Shown here one piece after another: positions 1-11,902 of a stretch of 51,697 nucleotides of DNA. The notes beneath the pieces are model-generated. The model ran no database searches. It was not told the DNA's origin and was given only the letters and a program-made list of their open reading frames with translations. Within the stretch, counting starts at the first letter, position 1; every line of letters starts with the position of its first letter. Origin of the DNA: Dunaliella salina (lineage: Eukaryota > Chlorophyta > Chlorophyceae > Chlamydomonadales > Dunaliellaceae); contig MU069811.1 of NCBI GenBank assembly GCA_002284615.2, forward strand, positions 63,913 to 115,609. Reading direction: 5' to 3'. The position numbers and the translations under genes are program-made.

Positions 1-34
<34 letters not shown>
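1..34. repeat. (AC)n microsatellite at the window edge
   Basis: A perfect AC dinucleotide run of 17 units that may continue beyond the window. Confidence 0.95.
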
Positions 35-35
<1 letters not shown>

Positions 36-254
36 GGATCCTGGGGCCGAGAAGGCAATGCTTTAAGCCAAACGCTCTTAGATGGCAGGGAATTGGAAAT
101 AGAAGGGCCTCTGTCATGCCGAGAGTAACCCAATACAAATGTATCACGTCGAAGGAAAATACTTTGCATTTTTATGCAGCTGAGATGTGATGGTTGCGCA
201 TAGTTTTTATCCTGCATGCTAAGAGATGCTGCTGCATCTCTTGAAGTACTGCAA

Positions 255-324
<70 letters not shown>

Positions 325-1084
325 CATTGTAATTTGTTAAGCATCGAGTTCACTTGCTAGCACGGGCCCTCGAGTACTTCCTTTTTGCTCGCAGAATTCA
401 CAGGTTGTGCAGGTCCAGTTGCTTCTGCGAAACCAAACAGCTTGCATGCAACCCAAGGCTTGCAAGTACGAGGAGAAAGAGAATGTATCATGTAGGCAGG
501 AGAGATATAGGGGGAGGATAAACTTCCCTGCACCTGTTGAGGAAGATGAGATCGCATTGGCACAAAAAGGTCAGTAAACCCTCCACCATAAGACAGGAGC
601 AAAAAGGGCCGGTGAGGATCTAGAGGGTCGCTGGGAGCACTGGGCTTCGGAACCTGACTGTGTGTGCATTCTCTCACGGCTTGCTTGGGCGCCTTACAAA
701 CAGGCACAAAGGCTTGCATATGCCTCTCCCGTTTTCGCATGCAGGGCTACGAGATCCCTGCAGATCGACGAGAGCTGTTTGTGCCATCGCAAACGGCACC
801 AGCAAAGGCCACCTTGTAATGGTCGACACCCACTTCCAATACTGCCAGCTTGTTAATCTTCTGTTGGCTGATTCCTTTGCTGAGGCCATGTGTTCGTCAA
901 TTTGCGCCATATTGATCGAACTCTTTCTGCCAAACTTACTTGCTATGTGCATGCGAGCACTGTAGGGTTCATAACAGAAGTCCCTGGTATATTATCGCTG
1001 ATTGAGTTGGTTGGGGATGTTGATGCAGGGAGGGTTGCCTTCTGCCTCATTCGTATGTCATTCATTTTCTCATCCTTATATGCT
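35..1084. other. Intergenic stretch, no gene seen
   Basis: Apart from the TG microsatellite at 259-322 I see no exon, RNA gene or recognisable transposon domain here. Open frames are short, overlap one another and match nothing I know. Confidence 0.5.
259..322. repeat. (TG)n microsatellite
   Basis: A perfect TG dinucleotide run of about 32 units. Confidence 0.95.
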
Positions 1085-1175
1085 GAAAAGAAAAAGTGTC
1101 AAGGCAGAGAAATTCGCCCTGCATCATCTACTGAAAAGGAAAAAGTCACATTGGCTCAGAAAAGTGGTGAGTCCC
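1085..1175 (-). pseudogene. 3' end of a LINE, left part, cut by an LTR element
   Basis: This stretch matches the 3' ends of the LINE copies at about 10031-10370 and 36786-37130: an A/G-rich tail, an imperfect GGCAGAG...CTCTGCC-type hairpin, and a block reading TTGGCTC on the plus strand. The match stops at 1175 and resumes at 6161, on the far side of the LTR element, so one LINE copy was split by that insertion. Confidence 0.65.
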
Positions 1176-1351
1176 TGTTAAGGTGTTGTGATTACATGGC
1201 TGGCTGACGCTGGCGAGGTGGACGAGATGAGGGGGATGAACTCCTTTACATGCGTATTTCATATTAATTAAAAAGACCAACACTCAAGATCAGGGGCAAG
1301 GTTCACACTTCCTCACAGAAATACTGTTCCAACTGATTTAACTTTATAACA
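1176..1351 (-). repeat. LTR, left copy (3' LTR on the minus strand)
   Basis: A 176-bp direct repeat of 5982-6155. It starts TGTTAAGG and ends TTATAACA on the plus strand. It differs from the other copy by scattered substitutions and small indels, so the insertion is not very recent. Confidence 0.85.
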
Positions 1352-2186
1352 GTTCGGCCCCCTCCTCTCAAGGCTTGCGTCCTCGCAGTCAACCAAAAAC
1401 TCCAAGTGAGAAAATTGAACAGAAATGAGTGAAGTCACGCAGGGATTAGCAATGAACCAGGCAAATGTTTTTCCTTGTCCTTACGCAGGGCCTCCAAGAA
1501 GCATAACTTTTGGAGGCCAAGGGTCAATCCAATTAAGAATTATATATTCGGAATCCTGGGATCAAGGGCTATCAATTGGTGTATGTATGGGTCCGATCCG
1601 AGGAGGGGGGGGGGGGGTGGGGTGGTCTAGGGTGGGTACAGGTTTTTGGGACCCCCCCTCCAGAATTTTACTGGGCCACTTCTACAGAATTCTAAAGGCA
1701 TCATTGGATTCCTGAGCTCAAGAACTGTCGATTGGCACCCTCTTTGGGTAAATTGAGTAAAAGGGGGGGTCTGTGTGCATGGTTGGGAGTCAGTGCCATG
1801 CGCACAAGGGTGTGGGCGGTAGTGGGTGTAGGGGCGAACATGCGGCAAATCAGTTCAAACTTCCAGGATGGTGACAATGAATGATATTATTATGCATGGT
1901 GAAGTCAGGAGGGCAGATAGTGGACTTGGAAGCCACTTGTGGGTGCCTGGAAGGGCAGGTATGCATGGGCGACCGCTGCTCAGTTTTTGTCCCATAACTC
2001 TACTGCAACTCACTTTTCCAGTATGGTGAGTATGCAGATGGATAGCCATTTCAAAAAGGAGCAGATTGGTACCCTTTCTGTCCGCGTAGGGTTACTGCAT
2101 GGGGGGTTTTGGGGTGGGTGGGTGGGTCAGGGGGGTCCCACCCAGTTTTTGGGCATGGCTTCCACCACTTTTTTTTTTTATGCTCC

Positions 2187-3374
2187 TGCCTTACGTCAGA
2201 AATTTCTGGCCTCGGCTGAGCAGCGGCTGATGCGGCTGTTGTCAGCTGTGTGGAGTATCGGCTGTAAGTGCGGCTGAAATTTCCCATTCAGCCATGAGCA
2301 AAAAAAAGTCCACGGTTGAAAAACCCACGGCTGAACACGGCTGATTTCAGCCGCAACAGCCGCACTTCTTAAAAAGAAAAAAGAAAGAGATTTCAGCCGC
2401 AACAGCCACAATTCGAAAAAAAAAAGGATGGGTCGAAGTATTTGAACCCTAGGCCCCCTTGTCTTATCGTACGTCTTGTCAGCACTGAATTTAATATAAA
2501 AAAGTAGGTTTAAGAATTTTATATATTTATTTCAATTTTCACTAACATCCATTCCTGACCACCCACTGCACCAAATTAGGTAATTTATTGATATTTGAAG
2601 CGCTTGTAGTAAAATAACATCATTACAAAGGAAACAAAGTGGAACACCCCAGTGGTTGTGCATATACAGAATTTCAGCCATTTCCCTTAGAGAAATTGAA
2701 GCACAAGTGGTGCCAAAAAGGTCAAGTTTTGACTTTGTTCTTTCTAAATCATTTAGAAGTTTCAAATGAGTCATTTTAAATATGCAGGATGATAGCATCA
2801 TATATCAGATTTATGATTGTAAAATTTTAGGAATGAAAATTGGTCATAGGTTGGAGGTGTAGGACATTCTAGGGTGATCTAAGGCCAGGAAGGTGATCTG
2901 GGGTCCTCCACTTTTGTTATTTCTTGAACAATGTAGATAACAATAATTAGCATGGTTAGATTCCATGAAAAAATGGAAAAGAGCATGTCCGGGAACAAAG
3001 GCCAATTACCTCCCTTTGAGACTTTTTTGCAATAGCCAGATCTGAGATGAAAAGGTTTCAAACGCTTTTCAAACGCTTCAAACGCTCTGCACTGGTCACC
3101 AAAGCTAACATCACGGCTGAACACGGCTGAAGCGGCTGAAATCAGCCGTGCGGCTGCTCACAGCCGCTAGCGGCTGAACACGGCTGAAGCGGCTGCCACC
3201 TTCCTGCACTGGTCAACAAGAATAACATAACGGCTGAACACGGCTGAAGCGGCTGAAATCAGCCGTTCGGCTACTCGCAGTTTCTAGCGGCTGAACACGG
3301 CTGAAATTTTTTCAGCCGCGCTACAGCCGCATCAGCCGCTAGCAGCCGCAGGCCAGAAATTTCTGACGTAGGCA
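2187..3374. mobile_element. Foldback-type element with GGCTGA-rich inverted ends
   Basis: The left end (2187-2238) and right end (3323-3374) are inverted copies over about 50 bp. Both contain ACGTCAGAAATTTCTGGCC next to the outer boundary, followed inward by runs of GGCTGA/CGGCTGAACA motifs. Those motifs continue to about 2410 on the left and from about 3110 on the right. No transposase frame is present, and I could not find a clear target-site duplication. It lies inside the LTR element and so inserted after it, or was part of it. Confidence 0.6.
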
Positions 3375-5981
3375 AGCAACAGAAAAAGTCTTCTCAAGAT
3401 CATGTCTTCTAACCACCATTTTCAGAAAATTCAGACCTGCAAGTTTGCTTAACACCTTTTAAAGAGAGCCAGATTCACACAGTTTTTGTCAGCCTCAAGC
3501 AAAAGACACCACAAAAGAACTGCCACAAATTGCAAATAGCCATCACACAGCAAAGACAGGAGTGAGATCAGTAATTGGCTCCCTTGTTTCTTTACATTGG
3601 CCCCTTGTAATTACCGAACTGTCTGCTTGTTCCTCAAGCAAGATAATCTGTGCAACGTTTTGCCAAGCCAATTAATCAAGAAATCAAGAAATCAATTAAT
3701 GTGCCTCATGCAGAATATTGTTCGCTTGCAGTTTGGTGCCTTCATATTTGGGAACTTGCTCTCAAAATCAACAAAGCCAACCTTGCAAACAACCCTGGCC
3801 TTTCTTATATGTAGCATTGCCCCTCCTGCAAAATATACTAGCGAAGAAAATGAAAGAACTCCTCCTGAACCAACAGTTCATAATGTCTGCCCATAACAAG
3901 AGCAACTACATGCCACTATCACACAGCTTCATCCAAACGCATTCCTCCTCACAAAAACCTGCTTAGGGCAGTCTAAAACTCCCCCTTTTCAGCACACCGT
4001 GTAAGTGACTTAAATCCAAATTACTGCCAGTTGATTTCCCTTAAGCCAGCATATTCTTATCCAGACAATTGCCAGCCACATTAGTCTCCTCTTAATTCAG
4101 CACAATGACACATAGAAAAGTCGGCAAATCAGTCCACCTAATCCAGCGGCCTTGCACAAATTTTTCTGTGCAGGGCTTACATCAGCCCTTTCCTCAGGCA
4201 TTTGAGTGTACCCAGGGTATCTACCCAGCAACTCAGAGTGTTACAAAACATATGCCTCTCAAAACAGGCAAGTTCCTTCAAAAGCAGCGAAACTGCTGAA
4301 GGCTCTGAAGCCTCCTTCCAAGATCATCCATAATACGATGCTGTGCATTCCACTTGCACTGTGCCACTTGTGACCTGACTGCACCATTACATTCCAGAGG
4401 TTGGCTACTGCTGCGCGATATGAAGCCGCAGAAATCCACAACAAGTCAACACAACCTTGCGCATCCTTCTTGCAAAGTCACATTGCCAAACTCACTTATG
4501 CGCACATCTGATGCAGCGTGACCAAACAAGAGTCCCAAAGACTTCAAGGCGCCCAAAAAAATAAAATGTGCTGCTTTTGCACCTTCCGAGTTCCCTCCAC
4601 CAGCAAAACCCTCAGCAACCAGTCCTTGGATCCAGTGAGCACAGCTTGTACACCCGTACGTACGCAATGCACACCTTCAGCATAAAAACGGCAAATCCCA
4701 GCATCTGTTGTCCCAACCAGGATACTGCTACATACAGAGTAAGTGCTTGGACCAGACCAAAACTGCCAGCGGTTCCAACATGTGCACGCCTGAGCGCGTT
4801 AACAAAAGATACATGCCAACGGATACATGCCAACTCTGGGTCTCACAGCTACCCGCCCCACTGCACAGTCCTTCCATGGATATGCGGAACTCAACATCTC
4901 AGTCCATATCCTACTTATGCCACCGCCCATACAATGGCACAGCACTTGGATCTTGCACTCGCGCGCCAAATGCAGACCCATCATGAAAGGGGTCCCAATC
5001 TTCGCAAAAAGCTCACCTTTCAGCAAAAACAGGGCTCTGGCGAGCTACAGGCGGCCTTCACTTGGAGGACAGCACCAAAATAACATCCAAGTTACATTCA
5101 AATGCTACACCAAAAGCATCACCAGCATGTCCAGCTGTGCACACCAGCTTGTGCGTCAAAAGCACGCCAATGCACAACAAGCATGAATAGACAAAATACA
5201 ATCCGCAATGTCTCCAATCCCAAGATCGTCGTCTGCACGTTTGCTTTGACTCGTGCCTCATGCACGCCAGAACAACAGCAGAAACAACAGCAGGAAACCT
5301 GTCCTTCAGAGTTTCAACCTATGCCCAGCCTGCCACCCCCCCAGTCCAGGTCGTCAGGTGCAGTACTAAGCGATTGCACCTTATTCAACTATCTCTCGCG
5401 AGCCCCCCCGGCATTCTAACATGCGGGTCCATCTCTCTCACAGGGGGCGCTCGCCCCTGGGGATTGGGAGGTGGTCAGGACGTGAGCCCCTAGCATCCAC
5501 GTTATGGCCAAACAAAAGGTCAAAAGAGTCCATAAAGCCTGCACTCACACCATGGAATGCAACCATAGGAGCTGAAGTCCATTGTCCATTGTCCAAATCC
5601 ATGGAGATTTCCAAAAATATCAGAAGGTTCCACCATCAAATCAAAACCTCCAGTCTACAGGTGCTGCAAGGCAGCATGCTTCGCTACCAAAGTGTTATGG
5701 TGTTGTAAGCCAGCATGCAAGCAGAATTCTGTCCATCGAGAGTCTCTCTGCTCTAGTGCTCGTGCTCGTGCTTGCGTCCAGAGTCTTAGCACACGAGCTG
5801 CTACATCGGGCGCAGTGGCAAACCAGATTCAGATTCGCGCCCACTCAATCAGCAACCGAAGCCAATACTTAGCTTCGCGTTCTTGTTGGGCCCCAAGGCA
5901 CAGCCCACGGCACCCCTCGCAAAGGCGCCATGGCTGCACCATCAGCTCAGCCTGCCCAGAAGGGCGGCTTCGCTACCAAAC
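3375..5981. other. Right interior of the LTR element, no recognised gene
   Basis: The sequence holds overlapping short open frames on both strands but no retroelement protein motif. At about 5677-5705 there is a partial second copy of the boundary between the inner flank and the LTR start (GCTTCGCTACCAAA followed by a diverged TGTTA...). This suggests an aborted or rearranged extra LTR junction. Confidence 0.45.
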
Positions 5982-6155
5982 TGTTAAGGTGTTGTGGTTA
6001 CATGGCTGGCTGACGCTGGCGAGGTGGACGAGATGAGGGGGATTAACTCCTTTATATGCGTATTTTATATTGATAAAAGACCAACACTCAAGATCAGAGG
6101 CAAGGTTCACACTTCCTCACAGAAAAACTGTTACAACTGATTTAACTTTATAACA
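5982..6155 (-). repeat. LTR, right copy (5' LTR on the minus strand)
   Basis: A 174-bp direct repeat of 1176-1351, followed at once by GTCCC, the second half of the target-site duplication. Confidence 0.85.
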
Positions 6156-6160
6156 GTCCC

Positions 6161-6575
6161 CTTCACCACAAAGCTGTAAAACAGAAAAGGCTTATGAGGA
6201 TCTGGAGGATTAGAAGCAAAGAAAGGTCTGTAGTACACAGGCCAGAGGCCATGTGCATTGAAGGTTGGAAAGAATTATGAGAAGCGCCTGACTGTCAGAA
6301 GAACCTTCAGAGCTTGGCTGCCAGAAGAACCTTTTGTCATCAGTAGTGCTGCGCCACGTGGCAACAGATTTTGGACATGTACTGAATAAGCATGGAAGTT
6401 GTCGATCAAGCTTGATGGCACGTTGCTGGTCCAGTTCTAATTGTTTGAATTGGTGAAGGGGTATGTTTAATGCAGCACGTTCCACCAACGCGGAAGGATG
6501 GTATGGAGAGAGAGAGAGAGGGGGAAAGAAAGAAAAAACTAAATTGGTAGAGACTGGTACCACATAAGCATTCAA
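6161..6575 (-). pseudogene. LINE C-terminal coding remnant, right part of the split copy
   Basis: Read on the minus strand, the segment FKQLELDQQRAIKL matches FKHLGLDHQRATKL in the LINE remnant at 10150-10419. This identifies the C-terminal coding end of the same LINE family. With 1085-1175 it forms one LINE copy interrupted by the LTR element. It is frameshifted and clearly inactive. Confidence 0.6.
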
Positions 6576-6659
6576 CAGGCTGCAGAAATCAAAACGCTAC
6601 CCTGTTTTAAAGCACTCAGCACATGGAGGAAAGGATTTGCACTTTTGCATCATGACTCG

Positions 6660-7711
6660 CACAACATTTTTGGAGTCTGCAGCGTACAAAGAACCAATAC
6701 ATCTAACATACAACCGTACCTGCAACCCCTGCAACCAGAGATCCCAGGCTGGCGACACCTAACATATACAGATGGCAGTGTCATGAAGTCCGCCAACAAG
6801 AACACACAGCGAGCAGGAGCATCCTTTTTCATCACGGAAGACAACTCCTCCTCTGAAGCTGTCACCTGCACAATAAACCCCAAGGGCCATGGTCTTACTT
6901 ATACTATTAAGAGAGCACAATTTTGGTATACCAATGAGCTACGTACCTCTGCAGCAAGCGCACACTTTAATTGTGACTGACAGTTCTTCCGCACTGGATC
7001 AGATGAGAAACCAGATCCTTAAATGCATGGATATGCCCGCGCACTTGCATACACCACTACTCAATGCATGGAAAACACAAATTGGGAACAGCAAACCTCA
7101 GCACATATAGCTACCAAAATTGGCAGAACCTGCTCAGGATGTCCAATGCTCCCCCCAACTCAAAAATTAGTAATGCAACTCAAAAATTAGTAATGCTTTC
7201 TGGCACATGAAAGCTGACACTCAAAGAACAAAACAATGTCCTCAAGTATCGAACAGACACCCTGTACAACGGCAAACATGCCAGACGCTTCAGTGGCTAC
7301 CCTGGACCTTATCTTTGCCCTTTTTGTGGTATACTTGATAGCAATTCCCATACCTTACTCAGGAGCACTCACCCACAGATAAATAGGATGAATATCAGTC
7401 GTCACCATCAAGCACTCAGCATCTGCGGTGAAGCAATAAGCAAAGGAGACTCTGGATCTTACGTTGTCTATTTAGATGTATGCAATACAGAGAGGCTACG
7501 TTCCCTGGATATGAAAATTCCAACAACTGTACACGGACACATTCCACATTGGCTGTTTCCATCTAGACAACCACCAAATACGCAGCTCAGTTGCCCTGAT
7601 GGCATTATAGTTTTGCCCCTGGAAGGCAGAGACTCCACACATCACCCGCAGAAAATGGATCCCAGAGACAGAGATATCCACCTCATTGAGCTTGCACCTG
7701 CACCTACTTAG
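6660..7711 (+). pseudogene. LINE fragment: RNase H, zinc knuckle and nuclease remnants
   Basis: The plus-strand translation resembles the minus-strand LINE at 42510-44680. It starts with an RNase H domain (YTDGS at 6765-6779) but the second catalytic region is destroyed: RAQF stands where RAELA is expected. After a deletion come a CCHC-like knuckle region and the C-terminal nuclease region. That region ends at HLIEL just before the catalytic lysine. Frameshifts, an internal deletion and the lost catalytic residues make it a pseudogene. Confidence 0.75.
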
Positions 7712-8129
7712 AGTAAAAGTCTATGCCAGACAGCAAGCAGCGAGCACAAAGGAAAGACCCAAAGCTGTTGGCAACAGTCAGCAAGAAAGAAAAGAAAGAA
7801 AACAGAATCTTTGAGTCCCACCCATTGAGTCAAGTTATGAACAAACAAGCTAAGCCGGGCCAGGTTTTCATCCATCTGTTGTGTGCCTCAATCTCTTGTA
7901 CGCAGCCCAATTCTGCTTGGGCGCCAAACTTGAAAAAAACTCTCCTGACTGCTTTGCTCTTGCATGGGGTCCCAGGTGCTGGGGGCTATGGTATCGCCTG
8001 GGCCAGAGGTTTGACGTGTGTTTGTGGGTGGTGGGCTGTAAAAGTAAAAAGTCCTCGCTGGTACTTACCAGCGTGCATTAAGGAAAGACCCAACAGTTAG
8101 CACTAATAGTGAGCCCCACCACGGGCGGG
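7712..8129 (-). repeat. LINE 3'-end/SINE-like remnants with terminal hairpin
   Basis: Two minus-oriented 3' ends sit here, at about 7712-7760 and 8041-8129. The second contains CGCTGG, TACTTA, CCAGCG (a perfect stem-loop) followed by GCATTAAGGAAAGACCCAAC. It matches the 3' end of the LINE at 42510-42623 closely. Confidence 0.6.
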
Positions 8130-8480
8130 CTGCAGATGCTGTGAAGTGCAAGCGCTCCAGCAAAGGGAGCATGTGTTTTGGACCTGTCCCCGTGCCCAAG
8201 CGGTAGTGGATGTCCTGGCTAAGAATCTGCCCCTTGGCATTCCAGTGCTCCGCAAGCATGTGTGGTTGCTTGTGCCTCCTTGCCCTAACGTGAATGTGCG
8301 TGTTTAGTGGGTGGTGTGTCTGTGCTCTCTGAACTCGGCGCGGAAGCTTTGGTATGGCATCTCGCAGGACCTTAGGGAGCAAGCTCTGGATTTCTTGGTA
8401 GAGGGTTTGAAAGATTTTGTAGCCTGCCAAGGGAGACAGCCTTCCTTGGCCAACGCTCTCCCCCAGGCTCTATGCACAAG
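8130..8480 (+). pseudogene. LINE reverse transcriptase C-terminal zinc-finger remnant
   Basis: The plus frame reads REHVFWTCPRAQAV and continues for about 100 residues with one internal stop. HVFWTCP is typical of the zf-RVT region that follows the reverse transcriptase of many LINEs (…C…H…C). It is a different LINE family from the RNase H-bearing copies in this window. Confidence 0.55.
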
Positions 8481-8493
8481 CAGCAACAAGCTC

Positions 8494-9560
8494 TATGCAC
8501 AAAAAAAACCTCGAAGAAAACACCGCAACAATAGACACATTACAATTGGAAGGGTGCGGGGTTGCTGGATTTGTTTACGACAGATACACAATTGATCCCC
8601 TCTGCAAAATTGACTTAGCTCAGAAAAGGCCCTCAAAATTGCTACTGAACTCCAGTATCAGGTTGTCCAGACCTGAAAAAAAATCATCATCACGCAACGT
8701 GCGGTACTCTGTGGCCAAGGGGTGGGTCTCAAGTTTGCTGGGCAGAGCCCCGTGACAGCAGTGACAAGGGTGTCCTAGGTGGAGACCAACTTGTTGGAGT
8801 AGACTTCCGTGTTTCTTTTTCTCTTGGTCTGGAACGACTCACTCTCAGTTTCTGCGCTGGCTTGGGTCTTCCCTTAATGCATGCTGGCTGTGCCCAGAGC
8901 GTAGTCTTTCTTTCTTTCCTTCTATGCAATTCAGAAACTTAAGCAATGGGGGACCTCGGGGGCAGGCTACAAGCAGGGCTGCTTGCAGGAGAGCGAGGCG
9001 CACTGGACGGATGGTCAACAACTTGCCGGATTCATACCAGCTTGTTTGCTCATAATTAATGATCCCTCACTTGATTTTGGGATAAAGATACAAAAGGGAT
9101 GCAGGCCTGGGCAACCTATGTGCAGCTAGCGGAGCAGAGGCTCGATATACATGTAGGTAAGAAAAAGGGTTTCTTTCTCCTGCTTTCTTTTGAAGAAGCG
9201 GATACACGGTGCCTCGGCCCTGGGTATCCCCTTTTCCTTAATTGATGCGGGGAGTGTGTTTCACTGCCTGCGTGGTTTTCCTTTTGTTTTCTAAGAAAGA
9301 GGAAGGCAGAGAGTGTGTCCCCTTGAATGGTGCCCCTTTCTAGTGGAATTGCGGAAGCGTAGGCCCCAGAGGGGGGTCTGATTTTGTGTTCGCTTGGTGT
9401 TAAAGGTTTGGCTACATTATTGTCATTTTGTGAGAAATTCCAATCCATACATAATGATGAGCAGTACGTAGTGGACTGTGGTGAAAGCGTCAGTTCAGTC
9501 TATAACAGGCTGGACTTGTCCTAGTTGCCTGCCTTCAACTTCATTTGGCCAAAGCCTGCT
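8494..9560 (+). repeat. Segmental duplication, copy 1 (LINE-derived)
   Basis: This segment is repeated at 9848-11045 in the same orientation. It opens with C-terminal LINE coding sequence (YTIDPLC on the plus strand). It also contains a plus-oriented LINE 3' end with hairpin and CTTT tail at about 8860-8923, a block GGGCTGCTTGCAGGAGAG near 8976, and a block GGCAGAGAGTGTGTCCCC near 9305. Confidence 0.7.
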
Positions 9561-9847
9561 GCCCTTTGATAAACCTAAATTGATTGGAGCAGCATCTTTG
9601 TGAGAAATTGTGAACCTTGCCTCATACCGTGATTTCTGGCCCTTCTTTTAATATCAGACATGTATGTAAAAGGGTATGAATCCTCAATTGGTCTGTTTTC
9701 ATCAACGGCAGCCAGCCCCTGTAGCAACAACAACAGTTCCATGCATCCAGTCGTGTGCCTCAATCTCCTGTAAGCAGCCCAATTTCGCTCAGGCACCACG
9801 CCTGAACAAACTCTTCTGACTGCACAAAAATAGCACACAAATTTTTG
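9561..9847. other. Spacer between duplicated segments
   Basis: No gene seen. A short stretch near 9755-9800 (GTGCCTCAATCTCCTGTAAG and neighbours) resembles 7883-7925, another LINE-associated block. Confidence 0.4.
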
Positions 9848-11045
9848 AGAGCCTACGCACAAAAACTCTCCGAGGCACAAACCGCAACAATACAATGCAT
9901 TACAATTGGAATAGTGTGGAGCTACTGGAACTGTTTACAATCGATACACAATTGAAGCCCTGCAGGTGCAAATTTGGCTTAGATCAGAAAATGCCTTCAT
10001 TACTGCTATCAAACTCCAATATCATGCCGTGAAGAAAGAAAACTACATAGGCAGAGAAACTCTCCCTACATCATTTAAGGAAAAGGAGACACATTGGCTC
10101 AAAAAAGAGCCGTGAGCCCCCTCCAACACAAGGTATGAAAAGGAGAAAGCTAATGTGGATCTGGAGGGTTACCAGAAGCACCTGGCTCTAGAACCTGGCT
10201 GTGAGAAGTATTCTTATTTTCAATAGCGCGGCGTGTGGAGATTAGTTTGTGGGCATATTGAACAGAATGGGCATGAAGTTGTTGAGCAAGCTTTGTGGCA
10301 CGCTGGTGGTCCAAACCTAGATGTTTGAATTGCTTCAGGGTATGCTCAGTGTGAATGACCTGAACAAAAATTATCACGACCCAACGTTCTGCACTCTGAG
10401 GCCAAGGGGTGGGTTGCAAGTTTGCTGGAAAGAGCCCCTTGACAGCAGTGTCAGGCTTTTTCTAGGTGGAGGCCAACTCGCTGGAGTAAACTTCTGTACT
10501 TCTTTTTCTCTTGGTCTGGAAGGACTCACTCTCAGTTTCAACGCTGACTATTGGCTCTTTCCTCAATGAACGCTGGCTGCGCCCAGCATAGTCTTTCTTT
10601 CTCTCATTCTATACAATTCAGCAACTTAAGCAATGGGGGATCTCGGGGGAAAGGCTATGAGCAGGGCTGCTTGCAGGAGAGTGAGGCGCTCTGGAGGGAT
10701 GGTTAACAACCCGCTGGATCAACATATAGCCTGGGCTGCAGCCAGCGGAGCAGAGGCTCGATGAAGGTAAGAAAGAGGAAGGCAGAGAGTGTGTCCCCTT
10801 GAATGGTGCCCCTTTCGAGCGGAATTCCGTAGGCTCAAGAGGGGATTCTGGAATCTGTTTTCCATGCTTAGTGGCAAAACTTGGTTACATTAATGGAATA
10901 TGTGATAAATCTTATCAGGTCATACAAAATAATGAGCATTTCTCAGGTTCGAAGTGATCGTTGGTGTTGAAAACAAAAGTGCAGTCTGTAACAGGCTTAA
11001 CCTGTCCTTGTTGAATGCCTTCACAACCCATTTGGCCAAAGCCAC
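9848..11045 (+). repeat. Segmental duplication, copy 2, carrying a LINE insertion
   Basis: It matches 8494-9560 block by block. The match is interrupted at about 10031-10370 by a minus-oriented LINE 3' fragment that copy 1 lacks. The shared right part ends with a TTTGGCCAAAGCC block (about 11031-11043 here, 9545-9557 in copy 1). Confidence 0.65.
10031..10370 (-). pseudogene. 5'-truncated LINE C-terminus and 3' end
   Basis: The minus-strand frame reads FKHLGLDHQRATKLAQQL and terminates PPDPH, like the C-terminus of the LINE at 42624-44319. It then runs through a 3' UTR to a GGGAGAGTTTCTC hairpin and a GTTTTCTTTC tail. Absence of this block from the duplicate at 8494-9560 shows that it is an insertion. 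Confidence 0.65.
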
Positions 11046-11902
11046 ACAACACAGTATTTTTTGCAAAATTTGTAGCTGCAACTGTGTCTTTCTCGTTCAG
11101 AATGGCGGTGGGGGAAATGGAAGGTTCCAGCCTCATTTCAGCTCTGTTCACGGAGTTCTTTGGCTTGCCTGGAGTGCTTACGATCTGCAACAGTATGCAC
11201 TGCTCATTGTTGTGCAAGTTAGTTCCAAGAGCGCTGCTGATTGGGCCTGCAAAAAGCATAATGTAAGCACTTAACTCTTACTCGAAGTTCGAGAGCATGT
11301 AGTGACCCACTTTTGGACGTACAATCACAAACAGCAGCTTGCCTGGAAGCTCATGCTCAGAGGAGTCTAATGATGCACATTTTGTGGGACTCCGGGCATT
11401 CCCTTTAGGGGGAATTGGGGTTAACGTTGGTAACTCAAGGGCTTGTCCAGCTGGCCTGCAGGCCCTGCGGCCCCATCTTTGAACACTCACTTCCAAACAG
11501 CGGCTTGCCGAAAAGCTTGAACTCTGAGCATGTCGAATGTGAGCGCATCAGGAGACCAAATACATTTTTGAAAGAGTAAGAATCCGAATTTTCTAGCGCT
11601 TTCACCTCTCTGATCGGTCTTGGTGCGGAAGGTGGCCTAGTCTCGGGTCTATGCTGGTTAATGACGGCATTTATTGGGCTACATTTGATACTTTCCTTTA
11701 TTCGTCGAAGAAAAGTGCATCTCTCCCCATGCTTTACGAGTGACTCCTGGCCCATGAAAAGCTGGTGAACGAACAACTGAATGAATAATTTCATGGCAAC
11801 ATTGCATTTGCCGTGGTCTACTGCTCTAGTTACAAGCTATTTTCTTTAAAGAAGTAACCATCAGAACTTCGTAGCTGAGGTACGAAGTTTAACTGGTAAA
11901 GA
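11046..11902. other. Upstream region of the oxidoreductase gene
   Basis: No exon or transposon protein is recognised between the repeat block and the start codon at 11903. The promoter and 5' UTR of the gene must lie here, but I see no TATA box or other element that I can defend. Confidence 0.4.

Larger units (their letters stand above)
1176..6155 (-). mobile_element. LTR retrotransposon, non-autonomous or decayed
   Basis: Two near-identical direct repeats (1176-1351 and 5982-6155) begin TGTTA and end TAACA. They are flanked by the same five bases, GTCCC, at 1171-1175 and 6156-6160. On the minus strand the sequence just inside the 5' LTR contains TGGTAGCGAAGCC. Its first seven bases (TGGTAGC) are complementary to the 3' end of eukaryotic initiator tRNA-Met; the rest diverges. 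Just before the 3' LTR lies a purine tract, AGAGGAGGGGG. Both place the element on the minus strand. The 4.6-kb interior shows no gag, protease, integrase or reverse transcriptase, so it resembles a large non-autonomous derivative. Several minus-strand open frames between about 4250 and 5030 could be captured or decayed coding sequence, but I do not recognise them. A foldback element (2187-3374) is nested inside. Confidence 0.82.

Noticed and set aside
2210..3350. GGCTGA repeats as telomere-like sequence
   Set aside because: The motif does not match known telomere repeats (plant/algal TTTAGGG or TTTTAGGG), is irregular and is arranged as inverted ends.
4568..5083. 171-residue plus-strand frame inside the LTR element
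   Set aside because: No recognisable domain, and the element's orientation is minus. Minus-strand frames over the same region look at least as plausible.
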